Source: Bog-473 sp963730785
Lineage (GTDB): Bacteria; Actinomycetota; Acidimicrobiia; Acidimicrobiales; RAAP-2
Direction: 5' to 3'
DNA: 64,000 nt
NCBI GenBank assembly: GCA_963730785.1
Contig: CAVSTF010000010.1
Location: forward strand, 186,001-250,000
The notes under the pieces are model-generated. The model worked only from the letters and a program-made list of their open reading frames with translations. It was not told where the DNA came from and searched no databases. Below, piece after piece: positions 1 through 9,046 of the stretch (within the stretch, counting starts at the first letter, position 1; each line of letters starts with the position of its first letter). A program made the translations under genes and the position numbers.

Positions 1-606
1 GGCGGAGCGGCCGTCCACCTGATCATCTGCACCGATGGCGGCAAGGGCACGTTCGATCCCGCCGTGGACAGCGCGTCGTTGGTGACCGATCGGGCGGAGG
101 AGCTGCGCCAATCGTCGGCCCTCATCGGGCTGACCGGGGTGACCAATCTGGGATATCCCGATGGAGAGATCGACGACGACGAAACGTTCCGGGGTCTGCT
201 GGTGGAGTGGGTGCGGCGACTAAAGCCCGACGTGGTGTGCGGGCACGATCCGACGGCGGTGTTCTTCGGGCAGTCGTATTTCAACCACCGAGACCATCGC
301 ATTGTCGGCACGGCGCTGTTGGATGCGGTCGCACCCGCGGCGGCCCTGCCGTTGTACTTTCCTGACGCCGGGCCACCGCATTCGGTGAGCACGATGTTGC
401 TCTCCGGCACGCTCGAGCCGGATGAATGGGTGGATGTCTCGGACACCATTGAAGCCAAGGTCGGTGCGGTGGAGTGTCATCGCAGCCAGTTTCCCGACTC
501 CGACGGCTGGGCCGGCGAAGCGGTGCGACTGCGCGCCGAGGAAGCCGGTCGCCAAGCCGGCGTGGCCTACGCCGAGGGGTTCCGTCGGCTCTCGTTCAGT
601 GGGTGA
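1..606 (+). CDS. PIG-L family deacetylase, 5' partial
   Basis: The reading frame is open from base 1, so the N-terminus lies outside the window. The visible 201 residues include the zinc-site motif NHRDH and the YPDGEIDDD segment typical of the LmbE/PIG-L fold. These enzymes remove N-acetyl groups from sugars such as GlcNAc-inositol in mycothiol synthesis. The first metal-binding motif (usually HPDD or similar) would lie upstream and cannot be checked. The substrate is unknown; MshB, Mca or another PIG-L branch are all possible. The stop overlaps the likely GTG start of the polymerase gene that follows. Confidence 0.85.
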   Translation, partial: GGAAVHLIICTDGGKGTFDPAVDSASLVTDRAEELRQSSALIGLTGVTNLGYPDGEIDDDETFRGLLVEWVRRLKPDVVCGHDPTAVFFGQSYFNHRDHRIVGTALLDAVAPAAALPLYFPDAGPPHSVSTMLLSGTLEPDEWVDVSDTIEAKVGAVECHRSQFPDSDGWAGEAVRLRAEEAGRQAGVAYAEGFRRLSFSG

Positions 607-1895
607 GACTTCCTTAATTCCCACCATTTTGCACGTCGACATGGACGCCTTCTTCGCGTCGGTCGAGGTGCTCGATGACCCGTCGCTGGCCGGTAAGGCG
701 GTCATAGTCGGGGGAGCCGGTGCTCGGGGTGTGGTCGCTTCGTGCACCTACGAGGCGCGGGCGTACGGCGTGCGCTCGGCCATGCCCTCGGTGCGGGCTC
801 GAGCAACTCTGTCCGCACGCCATCTTCCTGCCCGGTCGACACGGTCGCTATGCCGAAATCAGCGGGCAACTGCACCGGATTCTGTGCGATGTCACGCCCC
901 AGGTGGAACCCATTGGTTTGGATGAGGCCTTCCTCGACGTGGCGGGAGCGCTGCGTCTCATGGGCGCACCGGAAGTGATTGCGGCCAACCTGCGGGCGCG
1001 CGTGCGAGCCGATCTGTCGCTCGACTGTGCGGTGGGTATCGGTCGTTCCAAAATGATCGCCAAGTTGGCCTCTCGGGCCGCCAAACCAAGGGCCAGTCGG
1101 GCCGGGCTGCAACCGGGTCCGGGAGTGGTCTGCATCGGTCCCGACATTGAGATGGCGTTTCTGCACGGGCACCAGGTCGAGGCCCTCTGGGGCGTCGGAC
1201 CGGCCACCGCCAACCGCCTGCATGAGTTGGGTGTGGCGACGGTGGCTGATTTGGCGGCGGTGCCACTGGACACGTTGGTGCGGCGGGTCGGCAAGGCCAG
1301 CGGGCTGCACCTGGCCTCGCTGGCCCGGGGCGAAGATCCGAGCCCCGTCACGCCGAATCGGCCCGCCAAGTCGATCGGGCATGAGGAGACCTTCAGCGAG
1401 GACTTGACCGATCCGGCCGTCCTGGAGCGACACGTCCTGCGCATGGCCGAGTCGGTGGCCACCATGCTGCGGGGCGCATCCACGGCGGCCCGCACCGTCA
1501 CGGTGAAGGTGAAGTTCACCGACTTGTCGCTCCAGACCCGGTCGCACACGCTGGACCGGGCCATCGGCACCGGGAGCGCCATCGGCCAGGTGGCGGCGGC
1601 ACTGCTGGCCGGCATCAATCCGATGGATGGGATCCGGTTGCTGGGGGTGAGTGCGTCGGGTCTGGTCGAGGGCGGCGGCGGCGGAGATCAGCTCTCGTTC
1701 GACCTGGGCGATGGTCGCAGTGAAGGCACCCAGGGTGCGGCTTCGTTGGAACAGTCATGGGGTGATGTCACCACCGCGGTGGACGCCATCCGTTCCAAGT
1801 TCGGCAAGTCAGCGGTTGGTTCGGCCAGCATGGTGACCGAGGACGGCGTGCAAGTACCGGCCCGACGCGATGCGCCCTGGGGGCCAGCTACCTAA
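599..1895 (+). CDS. dinB: DNA polymerase IV (Y-family), one frameshift
   Basis: This is an error-prone translesion DNA polymerase. The N-terminal catalytic motif VDMDAFFASVE lies in frame 2, and the second acidic motif GLDEAFLDVAG lies in frame 3, so one extra base sits at about 797-806 (around gctcgagcaac). After the shift the protein runs through the thumb and little-finger domains to the end. A C-terminal QLSFDL matches the beta-clamp binding motif of DinB proteins. The start is taken as GTG 599, overlapping the upstream stop; an internal TTG at 629 is an alternative. The restored length of about 430 aa fits an actinobacterial DinB. The break is more likely a base-call error than decay, because both halves are well conserved. 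Confidence 0.9.
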
Positions 1896-3013
1896 GCCAC
1901 CACTGCAGCCATCGTCCGTGGGAGTGCAGATCGGCCAAGCGTTGCGGCGCCCCACCGGGGGGAATGTGCACCAGGGCAGTGGCAAGGTCGATTTCCCGCG
2001 GCTGCGGCGATGGGGGAGTGGGGAGGCCGGGTGTTTCGACGGGCGACTCGGCATAGAGGTAGTGCACCGGTCGGGAGCGGTTGAGCTGCCGTCACGGCGG
2101 CCACCAGTTCGCTCTGCCGGGCTTCGGTGAGATAGGCCGCCACCCACGAATGGAAGACCACCAGGGGACGGTCCGACGGCAGGGTGTCGACCACCCGTTC
2201 GAGATCATCCACCAGGTCGCCTTGATGCAGGACCAGCGGGTCGGGCATGGATCGGGCCACCGCCAGGGCGCCCTTCAGCCGGTTGAAGCGCGGCAATTGA
2301 TCGGGCCAGAGGCAGGCGAGGAGCCAGAGGGCCTCGTCATCTGAACGCGGGTTGATGGGGGAGAGATCCAACCCGGCCCGGTGGGTCACCAATGGCGTGG
2401 CCAACGCCGGCAGCGCAGCCAGGTCATTGCGCACGACACAGTCGAGCTGTACGGGGGAGTCAGCCCGGCCGGCGGCGAGGGTGTCCTCGCCGTCTCGCTG
2501 CCGGTAGTGGTAGCCGTAGCGGTCGAAGAGCAAGTTGAGCCCGGCCGACGTACCAAGATCGAGCAGCGAGAAGGATTGGCCATCGGGGTAGGCGCCGGCG
2601 ACTTCGGCCAGCCCGGGCAGGAGGGCGGTGCAGCGGCCCACCTCGTTGGTCTGCGTACTCCGATGAGAGACCAGGTCGAGCAACTCGGGCTGATGGTCCA
2701 CGCAGAAGGTATGAAAGTCCTCGACCACACCGTGTGATGGCACGGGCATCGGTTCGTTGCGCCAGGACCACACCGAGTCATAGTGATCGGCCAATGGATC
2801 ATCGGCACCCTGCAGGAGCAGGAAGTGCACGGCGGCCAGCAGGATGTTGGGCCGGCGTTGCGCCTCCGGCGCCTGACCAGTGAGCCGCAACAGGGCTTCG
2901 TCTTCGGCCACACCGCGACAGATGTCGGCGTAGGTGGTGGCGCCGTCGCGCTCGCAGGTGGCGGCGAAGAAACGGAACTGATCGGCCAGACTGACTTCGG
3001 CTGGAACCGGCAC
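1888..3013 (-). CDS. DUF2332 family protein, one frameshift
   Basis: This is a member of the DUF2332 family of unknown function. It shows family-typical stretches such as SLLDLGTSAGLNLLFDRY and VVFHSWVAAYL. The fold resembles a SAM-dependent methyltransferase, but no activity is established. The start is GTG 3013, giving MPVPAEVSLADQF, just after the sortase stop. Near 2085 the frame breaks. The other frame then continues with a natural C-terminus (RPVHYLYAESPVETPG to GRWLQWWLR) and stops at 1888, overlapping the convergent dinB end by 8 bases. It lies 11 bases downstream of the sortase gene and is probably cotranscribed with it. Confidence 0.75.
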
Positions 3014-3024
3014 GATGGGCTGGC

Positions 3025-3924
3025 TTAGAAGCTGGCCGGCAGTAGCGGCGTGATGGCGTTGAAGAAGAAGTAGAGCAACACCAGCACCACGATGGCGCCG
3101 CCGATCCAGATCAGCCAACGGTGACGGCGGAAGCGTCGGGCCAGCAACAGATCGATGCCGCCGGCTACCGCCACCACCAGACCCCACAAGACGACACTGA
3201 GCACGGTCCCATTGGAGTTGCCGGCTAGGCCGTTGGAGCCGGCCTTGGACGGTCCGCCGGCGGGCAAGCCCGAATTCGGGAAGAGTTGCGAGTGGGCCAA
3301 CTTGGCCAGGACCACGAGTCGAGTCGACGCACTGAAGCGCGGGTTACAGGTGGTCAAGGTGAGATAGGCACCGAAGGCGTTCTTGAGCACAGCGCCGTCG
3401 GAAGGTGCGACCACCTGGGAGCGGACGGTGTCGTAGACGAAGATGCCCTGATCGGTGGTCACGACGATGGGATCGCCCTTTTTCAACTCGTTGAGGTTGT
3501 AGAAGGGATGCCCGTAGGTGGTGCGGTGACCAGCGATGCCGGCATTGCCGCCCTCACCGGGCAGTGGGGTGCTGATGTAGTGGCCGGGCCCCTTGCGCAG
3601 GTCCTTGGCCGCGATGCCTTGGACGACGACCTGGTTGATGCCGATTTTGGGGATCCGGATGACGCCGATCGGCTTGCCTTCGGCCGGAGCGCGGACGGTC
3701 GGAGCCACCCGCGGTGGCCCCTTGGGCAGCTTGTCGAGCGCCGTTGCCTCAGCCAGAGCCCGCTTTATGGCTTCGTTGGAGGTTTGCTGCACCAGTTGGT
3801 GCCGTAGTTGATTCTGGGTGTGACCCTCTTGAAATGAGGTGCCCCAGACCTGGTAGGCCACGAAGAGCAGCAGGATCAATCCCAGGGTGATCAGGGTTCG
3901 GCCGATGGCTCCCAGGACGCGCAT
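3025..3924 (-). CDS. Class E sortase
   Basis: This is a membrane-anchored cysteine transpeptidase that joins sorting-signal proteins to the cell wall. An N-terminal transmembrane helix spans about residues 9-27. The sortase domain carries catalytic His in AGHRTTYGHPF, catalytic Cys in LTLTTC, and the Arg in STRLVVLA. Two more hydrophobic helices follow near the C-terminus (about residues 240-262 and 271-290), giving a three-helix topology. Class E is inferred from the actinobacterial setting and the TLTTC motif. The gene sits directly downstream of an L,D-transpeptidase, so the pair looks like an envelope-assembly unit. No clear LPXTG-type substrate was noticed in the window. Confidence 0.9.
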   Translation of the reverse strand: MRVLGAIGRTLITLGLILLLFVAYQVWGTSFQEGHTQNQLRHQLVQQTSNEAIKRALAEATALDKLPKGPPRVAPTVRAPAEGKPIGVIRIPKIGINQVVVQGIAAKDLRKGPGHYISTPLPGEGGNAGIAGHRTTYGHPFYNLNELKKGDPIVVTTDQGIFVYDTVRSQVVAPSDGAVLKNAFGAYLTLTTCNPRFSASTRLVVLAKLAHSQLFPNSGLPAGGPSKAGSNGLAGNSNGTVLSVVLWGLVVAVAGGIDLLLARRFRRHRWLIWIGGAIVVLVLLYFFFNAITPLLPASF

Positions 3925-3972
3925 TGCGGGAAGACACTAAACCGGACTGGAGCCGAGCCGGCACCGGGCATA

Positions 3973-5112
3973 TCAGCCGACGACGGAGACCAGCGTGCCG
4001 ATGGGCGTCAGTGGGAACACCTGGGCCGCGTTGGCCGGTGGCATCTCCACGCAGCCATTGCTCTGCGGGTAGCCGTACTTGGCCCGGACATACCCGTGGA
4101 GGGCATCGCCCTTATAGAAGTAGCTGACCCATGGAATGCCGGGGTCCACATACTTGGTGCCGTCGGGGTTGGTGCCGCGCATGGTGGTGGTCACGTAACG
4201 GACATAGACGGCCCAGGTGCCGTCCGGCGTGGCCGCACCCGCGGCTCCGGTGTTGGCCAACGTCGAGTAGACCGGCACGCCATTGGAGAAGACGGTGGTC
4301 GTTTCCGGGAGCGCCTTGTTCACCAACACGTAGTTGTACGACAGACCGTTGGGCCGGCCACTCTGGAGATCGGCCAGCAAGTCGCTCCACACCTGGGGAC
4401 CGGCAACGCCATCGGTACCTAGTTGGTGCTGGGACTCGAAGTTCATCACCGCGCCTTTGGTGATTTCGTTGGCCACTCCGGGCGTCCACAGCGAGGTGAG
4501 CGCGGCGGCCTGGTCGGGCCAGCGCCAGGAGAACGTACCCACCTGGTCGTTCCCTTCCTGTGAGGGTGAGGTGACGGCAGCAGCCGGGGTGAAGTTCAAG
4601 GGCAAGTAGCCGAGCTCGGCCAAGAGCTGTTGAAGACGAAGGATGGAGCCCTGGGCGACGGTGAAGGTATTGGTCACCGTGGCCGCCAGGTGTTGGCCCC
4701 GGGAGCCGACCACGCCGTCGGCGCCGCCGGGAATGTTGATGGTTTCGACCGCGCCGGGCACCAGGGGACCGGTGGCCTGGTACTGAATGAGCGACGGCGA
4801 AAGTACCGACCAGGCGCCGGCGATGGCGGGAGTGAGCGTCGGCATCGGACTGCCGGCGGCGAGATCAGCCGAGAACTGCACCGAAATGCTGGAGCCGGCG
4901 GCCACGTCGGTGCCGGTTGGCGTCGTGGAGAGGACTTCCAGCGGGGCGATCGGCGCCACGGGCGCGGCTGAGGCGGGGGCGTTGCGGGTGCGTGAGAGGG
5001 CGACGAGGCCGCCGGCAATGATGGCGACAGCCATCACCGCAGTGGTCACGATCGGCCACTTGCGCCGCGGCTTCTTGTGCTTTGGGTCCGCCTCACTCAT
5101 AGCAGCGGGCAT
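3973..5112 (-). CDS. L,D-transpeptidase (YkuD domain) with N-terminal anchor
   Basis: This is a peptidoglycan cross-linking enzyme. A basic N-terminus (KHKKPRRKW) is followed by a transmembrane segment at about residues 20-42, placing the rest outside the cell. The middle holds an Ig-like segment and a peptidoglycan-binding repeat (LQQLLAELGYLP, then VMNFESQHQLGTDGVAGPQVW). The C-terminal YkuD domain shows HGYVRAKYGYPQSNGCVEMP, supplying the catalytic His, Ser/Asn and Cys. Two starts are possible, ATG 5112 or ATG 5100 (MSEADPK), and neither has a clear ribosome site. It precedes the sortase gene on the same strand. Confidence 0.9.
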   Translation of the reverse strand: MPAAMSEADPKHKKPRRKWPIVTTAVMAVAIIAGGLVALSRTRNAPASAAPVAPIAPLEVLSTTPTGTDVAAGSSISVQFSADLAAGSPMPTLTPAIAGAWSVLSPSLIQYQATGPLVPGAVETINIPGGADGVVGSRGQHLAATVTNTFTVAQGSILRLQQLLAELGYLPLNFTPAAAVTSPSQEGNDQVGTFSWRWPDQAAALTSLWTPGVANEITKGAVMNFESQHQLGTDGVAGPQVWSDLLADLQSGRPNGLSYNYVLVNKALPETTTVFSNGVPVYSTLANTGAAGAATPDGTWAVYVRYVTTTMRGTNPDGTKYVDPGIPWVSYFYKGDALHGYVRAKYGYPQSNGCVEMPPANAAQVFPLTPIGTLVSVVG

Positions 5113-5132
5113 TCTACAAGGGGTTTTGGCTT

Positions 5133-7490
5133 TTATATGCTCAATGCGGTCCGAATGGCGGCCGTGATCTCCTGCAGGCGTGCCTCGTCGGTGACCTTGG
5201 ACCCCCCGGCCTCGCGGACGTAGAAGGAGTCGATCACGAGCTCACCCAAGGTGGCCACGCGAGCCGAGACCACATCGAGCTGCGTGTCGTAGAGCGCGGT
5301 GGTGATCCGGTGCAGGAGCCCGATCTGATCCGGGGCACGGACTTCAAGCACGGTTGACGTGTCGGAAGCGTGATTGTCCACCGTCACTTTGGTGCTGGGC
5401 ACGTGGGCGGCGGTGGGTCGTGGGGTCGGATACAGGCTCTGGCGCTCGTTCAGCCGATCGCTCAGGCCCGACTGGTCGGACAAGACCTTGGTCAGGTCCT
5501 GGCGCAGCTTCGCCGTATCGGGCCATGTGCCCCGAGCCACCTCGACGGTGAACACTTCGACGGCCACCCCATCGGCGCCGCCGATGTTGGCCGCTCGCAC
5601 GTCCATGCCATTGAGGGCCAGGGCCCCGGCCACGGCAGAGAAGAGGCCGGGTCGGTCAAGGGTGGCCACCACCACCTGTGGCGGTTCGAGCGAGACCGAG
5701 GGCAAACCGCTGGCCCGGACCTCGTCCATGAGACCCTGGTACGCCGGCGGAATGGGTTCGGGCTCGTCCGGTTGCACTTCGCCCGACAAGAGTCGATCGG
5801 TTCTTCCCACCAGTTCGGCCACCAGGCCGGCCTTCCAGGATCCCCAGGCGGAGGGGCCGGTGGCCCGACTGTCGGCGCTGGTAAGCGCGCCCAACAAATG
5901 CAACGTGACCTTGCTGCCGGCGGCGCGGGCCACGTTGGCAATGGTGGTCGGGTCGTCCAGGTCGCGGCGGGTGGCGGTATCCGGCAAGAGCAAGTGAAAA
6001 CGGACCATGTCGACGAGGATGTCGACATCGCTTTCGATGAAGCCCATCCGCGTCCCCATCTCCCGCACAATGTCCATGCCGACGTCGGTGTGATCGCCCG
6101 GGAAGCCCTTGCCGATGTCATGCAGGAGGGCACCGATGAGCAACAAGTCAGGTCGTTCCACGGTGCCGGTGAGCTCAGAGGCCAGTGCCGCCGCCTCGAG
6201 CAAGTGCCGGTCTACGGTGAACGTGTGGTAGGCGTTGCGCTGCGGCTTGTTGCGTACGGCAGCCCATTCGGGAATGAGGCGCACCAGTAGGCCGACCTGG
6301 TCGAGTGATTCGAGTTTGTCGATGGCCGGACGACCGGCCGACAACAGGCGCAGCAAGGCGGCCAGAACCTCGGGGGGCCAGGGATCGGATGGTGGCGGCA
6401 TGCGATCCGCTAACCGGTGGAGCGAACCGCGGGCAATAGGAAGGTCGAGCTCCGCTGCGGTGGCGGCGAGTCGGAAAGCCAGTGAGGGATCAGTTGAAAC
6501 CGGGGCAACGGCAGTCAGTGCGACCTCACCGTCGACGGCCACCATGTCGGGGTCGGCGAACGTGGCGCTCTCCAGCGGTGGTGCCGGTTCAACGGCGGCA
6601 CGTCGAAAGCGTCGGCGGGGAACTGGCGAGGGATCCCACAGTTTGCGTCGACGCCACACGTCATCGCTGACCCAGGCAATCTGACGACCAGCTTCGGATA
6701 CCGCGCCCATGAGCGCATCGGCATCGGCGAAGTCGAGTACCTCGGCGACGTGGTCCTGGTCCTGCAGCAAGAGCTTGTCGTGCTCGCGCTGATGCAATCG
6801 ATGCAGCTCCACCCGAATGTCGGTGAGCACCGTGGTGGCGTGTTCCAACGACGTCAGGTCGGCGTACTCGGCCAGCAGCGGGGCATAGGCGGAGATGGCC
6901 CGGAGCACGTTGATGTCGCGTAGCCCGCCATGGCTTTCCTTCAGATCGGGTTCGAGTAGGAAGGCCACATCGCCGGCAGCCAGTCGACGTTCCTTCATTT
7001 GTGACTCGAGCGTGGGCAGATACTGAGTGCCCAAGGTGTCCCGCCACGCCTGCCGGCCCTTTTCCAAAAGTGGCTCGGCCACTTTGCGATCGCCCCAGAC
7101 CACTCTCCCGTCCAGGAGTCCGAGGGCCACCCGAACGTCCTGAGAGGCCACCGAGAGGACCTCGGCTGGGCGCCGCACGGAATGATCGAGATGGACGCCT
7201 TCGTCCCAGACGGGGTACCAGATGGCATCTGCCACCGCCTTGATCTCGCGGTGTCCGTCATGGAGCAGGACAATGTCCAGGTCGCTGTAGGGGCAGAGCG
7301 AGCTACGCCCGTAGCCACCCACCGCTAGGAGGGCCAGGTGCCGGTTGGAGTTGCCGACGGCCCGATCGGCCACTTTGGACAGCCAGTCGTCCGCTTCTTG
7401 GGCGTAAGCGTGGCAGAAGGCCTCCCCTCGCAGGTCGTGCCTAGAGAGCAGCAATTGCCGCCGTTCTCGAAGTGACGTGTCGGCGGCCAT
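5133..7490 (-). CDS. glnD: [Protein-PII] uridylyl/adenylyltransferase
   Basis: This bifunctional nitrogen sensor modifies and demodifies PII proteins in response to glutamine. At 785 aa it is close to full family length. The nucleotidyltransferase motif GGYGR..LCPYSDLDIVLL lies at about residues 57-76. The HD phosphohydrolase motif LLHDIGKGFPGDH lies near residue 455. Two ACT domains occupy about residues 610-690 and 715-785 (QVVVATLDRPGLFS and VLEVRAPDQIGLLHRI). No PII (glnB) or ammonium transporter gene is visible next to it, although they often neighbour glnD in actinomycetes. The gene is intact. Confidence 0.93.
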   Translation of the reverse strand: MAADTSLRERRQLLLSRHDLRGEAFCHAYAQEADDWLSKVADRAVGNSNRHLALLAVGGYGRSSLCPYSDLDIVLLHDGHREIKAVADAIWYPVWDEGVHLDHSVRRPAEVLSVASQDVRVALGLLDGRVVWGDRKVAEPLLEKGRQAWRDTLGTQYLPTLESQMKERRLAAGDVAFLLEPDLKESHGGLRDINVLRAISAYAPLLAEYADLTSLEHATTVLTDIRVELHRLHQREHDKLLLQDQDHVAEVLDFADADALMGAVSEAGRQIAWVSDDVWRRRKLWDPSPVPRRRFRRAAVEPAPPLESATFADPDMVAVDGEVALTAVAPVSTDPSLAFRLAATAAELDLPIARGSLHRLADRMPPPSDPWPPEVLAALLRLLSAGRPAIDKLESLDQVGLLVRLIPEWAAVRNKPQRNAYHTFTVDRHLLEAAALASELTGTVERPDLLLIGALLHDIGKGFPGDHTDVGMDIVREMGTRMGFIESDVDILVDMVRFHLLLPDTATRRDLDDPTTIANVARAAGSKVTLHLLGALTSADSRATGPSAWGSWKAGLVAELVGRTDRLLSGEVQPDEPEPIPPAYQGLMDEVRASGLPSVSLEPPQVVVATLDRPGLFSAVAGALALNGMDVRAANIGGADGVAVEVFTVEVARGTWPDTAKLRQDLTKVLSDQSGLSDRLNERQSLYPTPRPTAAHVPSTKVTVDNHASDTSTVLEVRAPDQIGLLHRITTALYDTQLDVVSARVATLGELVIDSFYVREAGGSKVTDEARLQEITAAIRTALSI

Positions 7491-7513
7491 GGCCGGAACG
7501 TAGCATTGGCTTT

Positions 7514-7723
7514 GTGAGCAAAGACGTAAGTACGACGAATTCCAAGAAGCCGGTGTCGTTTAGCCACGGTGCCGCCATGGTCGGCGTCGGCGTGGTTGGC
7601 GCCATCGTGGCCTTCTGGGTGCTGAGCAGCCTGGTCGGCATCATTCTCTTCTTCGTGAAGATTGCGGTCATCATTGCGCTGATTGCCGGCGCCTTCTGGG
7701 TCGTCGGCCGTATCCGGGGGTAG
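7514..7723 (+). CDS. Small two-helix membrane protein
   Basis: This is a 69-residue protein of unknown function. After a short polar N-terminus (SKDVSTTNSKKPVSFSH) it has two closely spaced hydrophobic helices, at about residues 19-42 and 43-65, ending in a basic GRIRG tail. The start is GTG 7514; an upstream in-frame ATG at 7472 would add an unconvincing extension overlapping the divergent glnD start. It is transcribed away from glnD and followed 35 bases later by tRNA-Cys. It may be a real small membrane protein of a holin-like size, but no function can be assigned. Confidence 0.6.
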   Translation: MSKDVSTTNSKKPVSFSHGAAMVGVGVVGAIVAFWVLSSLVGIILFFVKIAVIIALIAGAFWVVGRIRG

Positions 7724-7758
7724 GAGCCACCCCACTAGGCTGACCGCCTTGTTGTCAC

Positions 7759-7830
7759 GGCGGCGTGGCCGAGTGGTTTAGGCAGGGGCCTGCAAAGCCC
7801 CGTACGTGAGTTCGATTCTCGCCGCCGCCT
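7759..7830 (+). tRNA. tRNA-Cys (GCA)
   Basis: A 72-base cloverleaf can be folded by eye. The acceptor stem GGCGGCG pairs with CGCCGCC and the discriminator is T. The D-arm is GCCG-loop-GGC. The anticodon stem GGGGC/GCCCC encloses the loop CTGCAAA with anticodon GCA. The T-arm is GTGAG-TTCGATT-CTCGC. The terminal CCA is not encoded. Confidence 0.95.
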
Positions 7831-7882
7831 CGTGGAAAGGCGTGGACGGCATACCCGTCCTACCGCCCGACCAGCAGCTCTG

Positions 7883-8266
7883 TCAAGAGGCCCGGGTCCG
7901 CCGGTCGATCTCTTCGACGATGGGTCGCACCGCTTCGATCGGTTGACCAGCCGGATCGTCGAGCTCCCAGTCCACGTAGCGCTTGCCCGGATACACGGGG
8001 CACGTGTCACCACAACCCATGGTGACGATGACGTCGGCTTCCTTGGCCAGGTCGTCAGTAAGGGGCTTCGGGAATTCCTTGTCCGGATCGAGACCCCGTT
8101 CGACGAGCAGCGCCACGACAGACGGGTTGAGCTCGCTGGCCGGTTCGGATCCGGCAGATCGCACGTCGATGCGGCCCCGGGCATAGTGATCGAGCAGCAC
8201 TCGCGCAGCGACGCTTCGTCCCGCATTGTGGGTGCAAAGGAAGAGCACGGTGGGGCGATCGTTCAC
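7883..8266 (-). CDS. arsC: Arsenate reductase, low-Mr phosphatase (thioredoxin-coupled) type
   Basis: This enzyme reduces arsenate to arsenite for export. At 127 aa it begins with the phosphatase-like loop LFLCTHNAGRS (CX5R, with the nucleophilic Cys near residue 12). A later cysteine pair context, TMGCGDTCPVYPGK, supplies the relay cysteines, and DWELDDPAG is the general-acid segment. The start is GTG 8266, preceded by a strong GGAGGA ribosome site 7 bases upstream. It overlaps the upstream MIP gene stop as GTGA, so it is the last gene of an arsI-MIP-arsC operon. A second, unrelated arsenate reductase lies at 62745-63092. Confidence 0.93.
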   Translation of the reverse strand: MNDRPTVLFLCTHNAGRSVAARVLLDHYARGRIDVRSAGSEPASELNPSVVALLVERGLDPDKEFPKPLTDDLAKEADVIVTMGCGDTCPVYPGKRYVDWELDDPAGQPIEAVRPIVEEIDRRTRAS

Positions 8267-9019
8267 GAGAAATCCTCCGTGATGGTCGAGTCGGCACTGG
8301 CAGCGCCGAGATGGTGGGGCTGGACAGCGTCGGCAGCCTGTGTTCGGTAAGTCCCGGATAGAGGCCTTTGATGAGTGCGAACGCCACCACACCTCCGACC
8401 ACTTGGGCCGAAAGGAAGCGCGGGGACCGATGACGGCGCAATGCCGGCGAACGAGTTGGAGAACATTCGACCGACCGTGATGGCGGGGTTGGCAAATGAC
8501 GTGGACGACGTAAAGAAGTAGGCCGCGCCGATGTACGGCCCCGACGGCCGCCGGAGCCAGATTCGATCGCCCCGTTCGAGCCAGGGCGAAGATCACCAGT
8601 AATAAGGCCGACGGTCGCGACCATCTCGGAGAGCCAATGGGCTCCCGATGCCCGATGTTTGGTCGAAAGGGAGATCGCCGCTCGAGAGAACATCACATTG
8701 GCCACGACGGCCCCGCCGACGCAACCGATCGTTTGGGCCGGGAGATAGGTGGCGGCGTCCTTCCATGAGAGGCCGCCCAAGGCGCATCGACGAAGGAGAC
8801 GATCGGGTTGAAGTGGCCACCCGAGATCGGTCCGAACATCAAGATGATGGCAAAGAGCCCACCAGCCGTCGCCACAGCGTTCTCGAGTAGTTCTAGGCCG
8901 ACATTCCCTGGAGACAGATTCTGCGCTGCGATGCCAGATCCGATGACGATGGCGGCCAAGAAGGCACTCCCCAAGAACTCGGCCAGTAACCGTCGCCACA
9001 ATGCGGCGTCGTCACCCAC
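8263..9019 (-). pseudogene. MIP/aquaporin-family channel of the ars operon, about five frameshifts
   Basis: Joined across frames, this encodes a major intrinsic protein of about 250 aa. The first half-helix motif is in GGHFNPIVSFVDA and the second is SFANPAITVGR. In ars operons such channels (AqpS-like) move arsenite out of the cell. The frame changes near 8790, 8600, 8540, 8420 and 8350. The start is GTG 9019 (MGDDAALWRRLLAEF). The final frame ends at 8263, overlapping the arsC start as GTGA. The total length and the conserved ends suggest a once-normal gene. Five breaks in 757 bases is far denser than in its neighbours, which are intact, so real decay is possible as well as poor sequence. 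Confidence 0.75.
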
Positions 9020-9046
9020 GGCTCTGTCCCCGCCCGTCGATGCCCA

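Noticed and set aside
794..806. Programmed ribosomal frameshift in dinB
   Set aside because: There is no slippery heptamer or downstream structure, and similar single-base breaks occur in many unrelated genes of the window.
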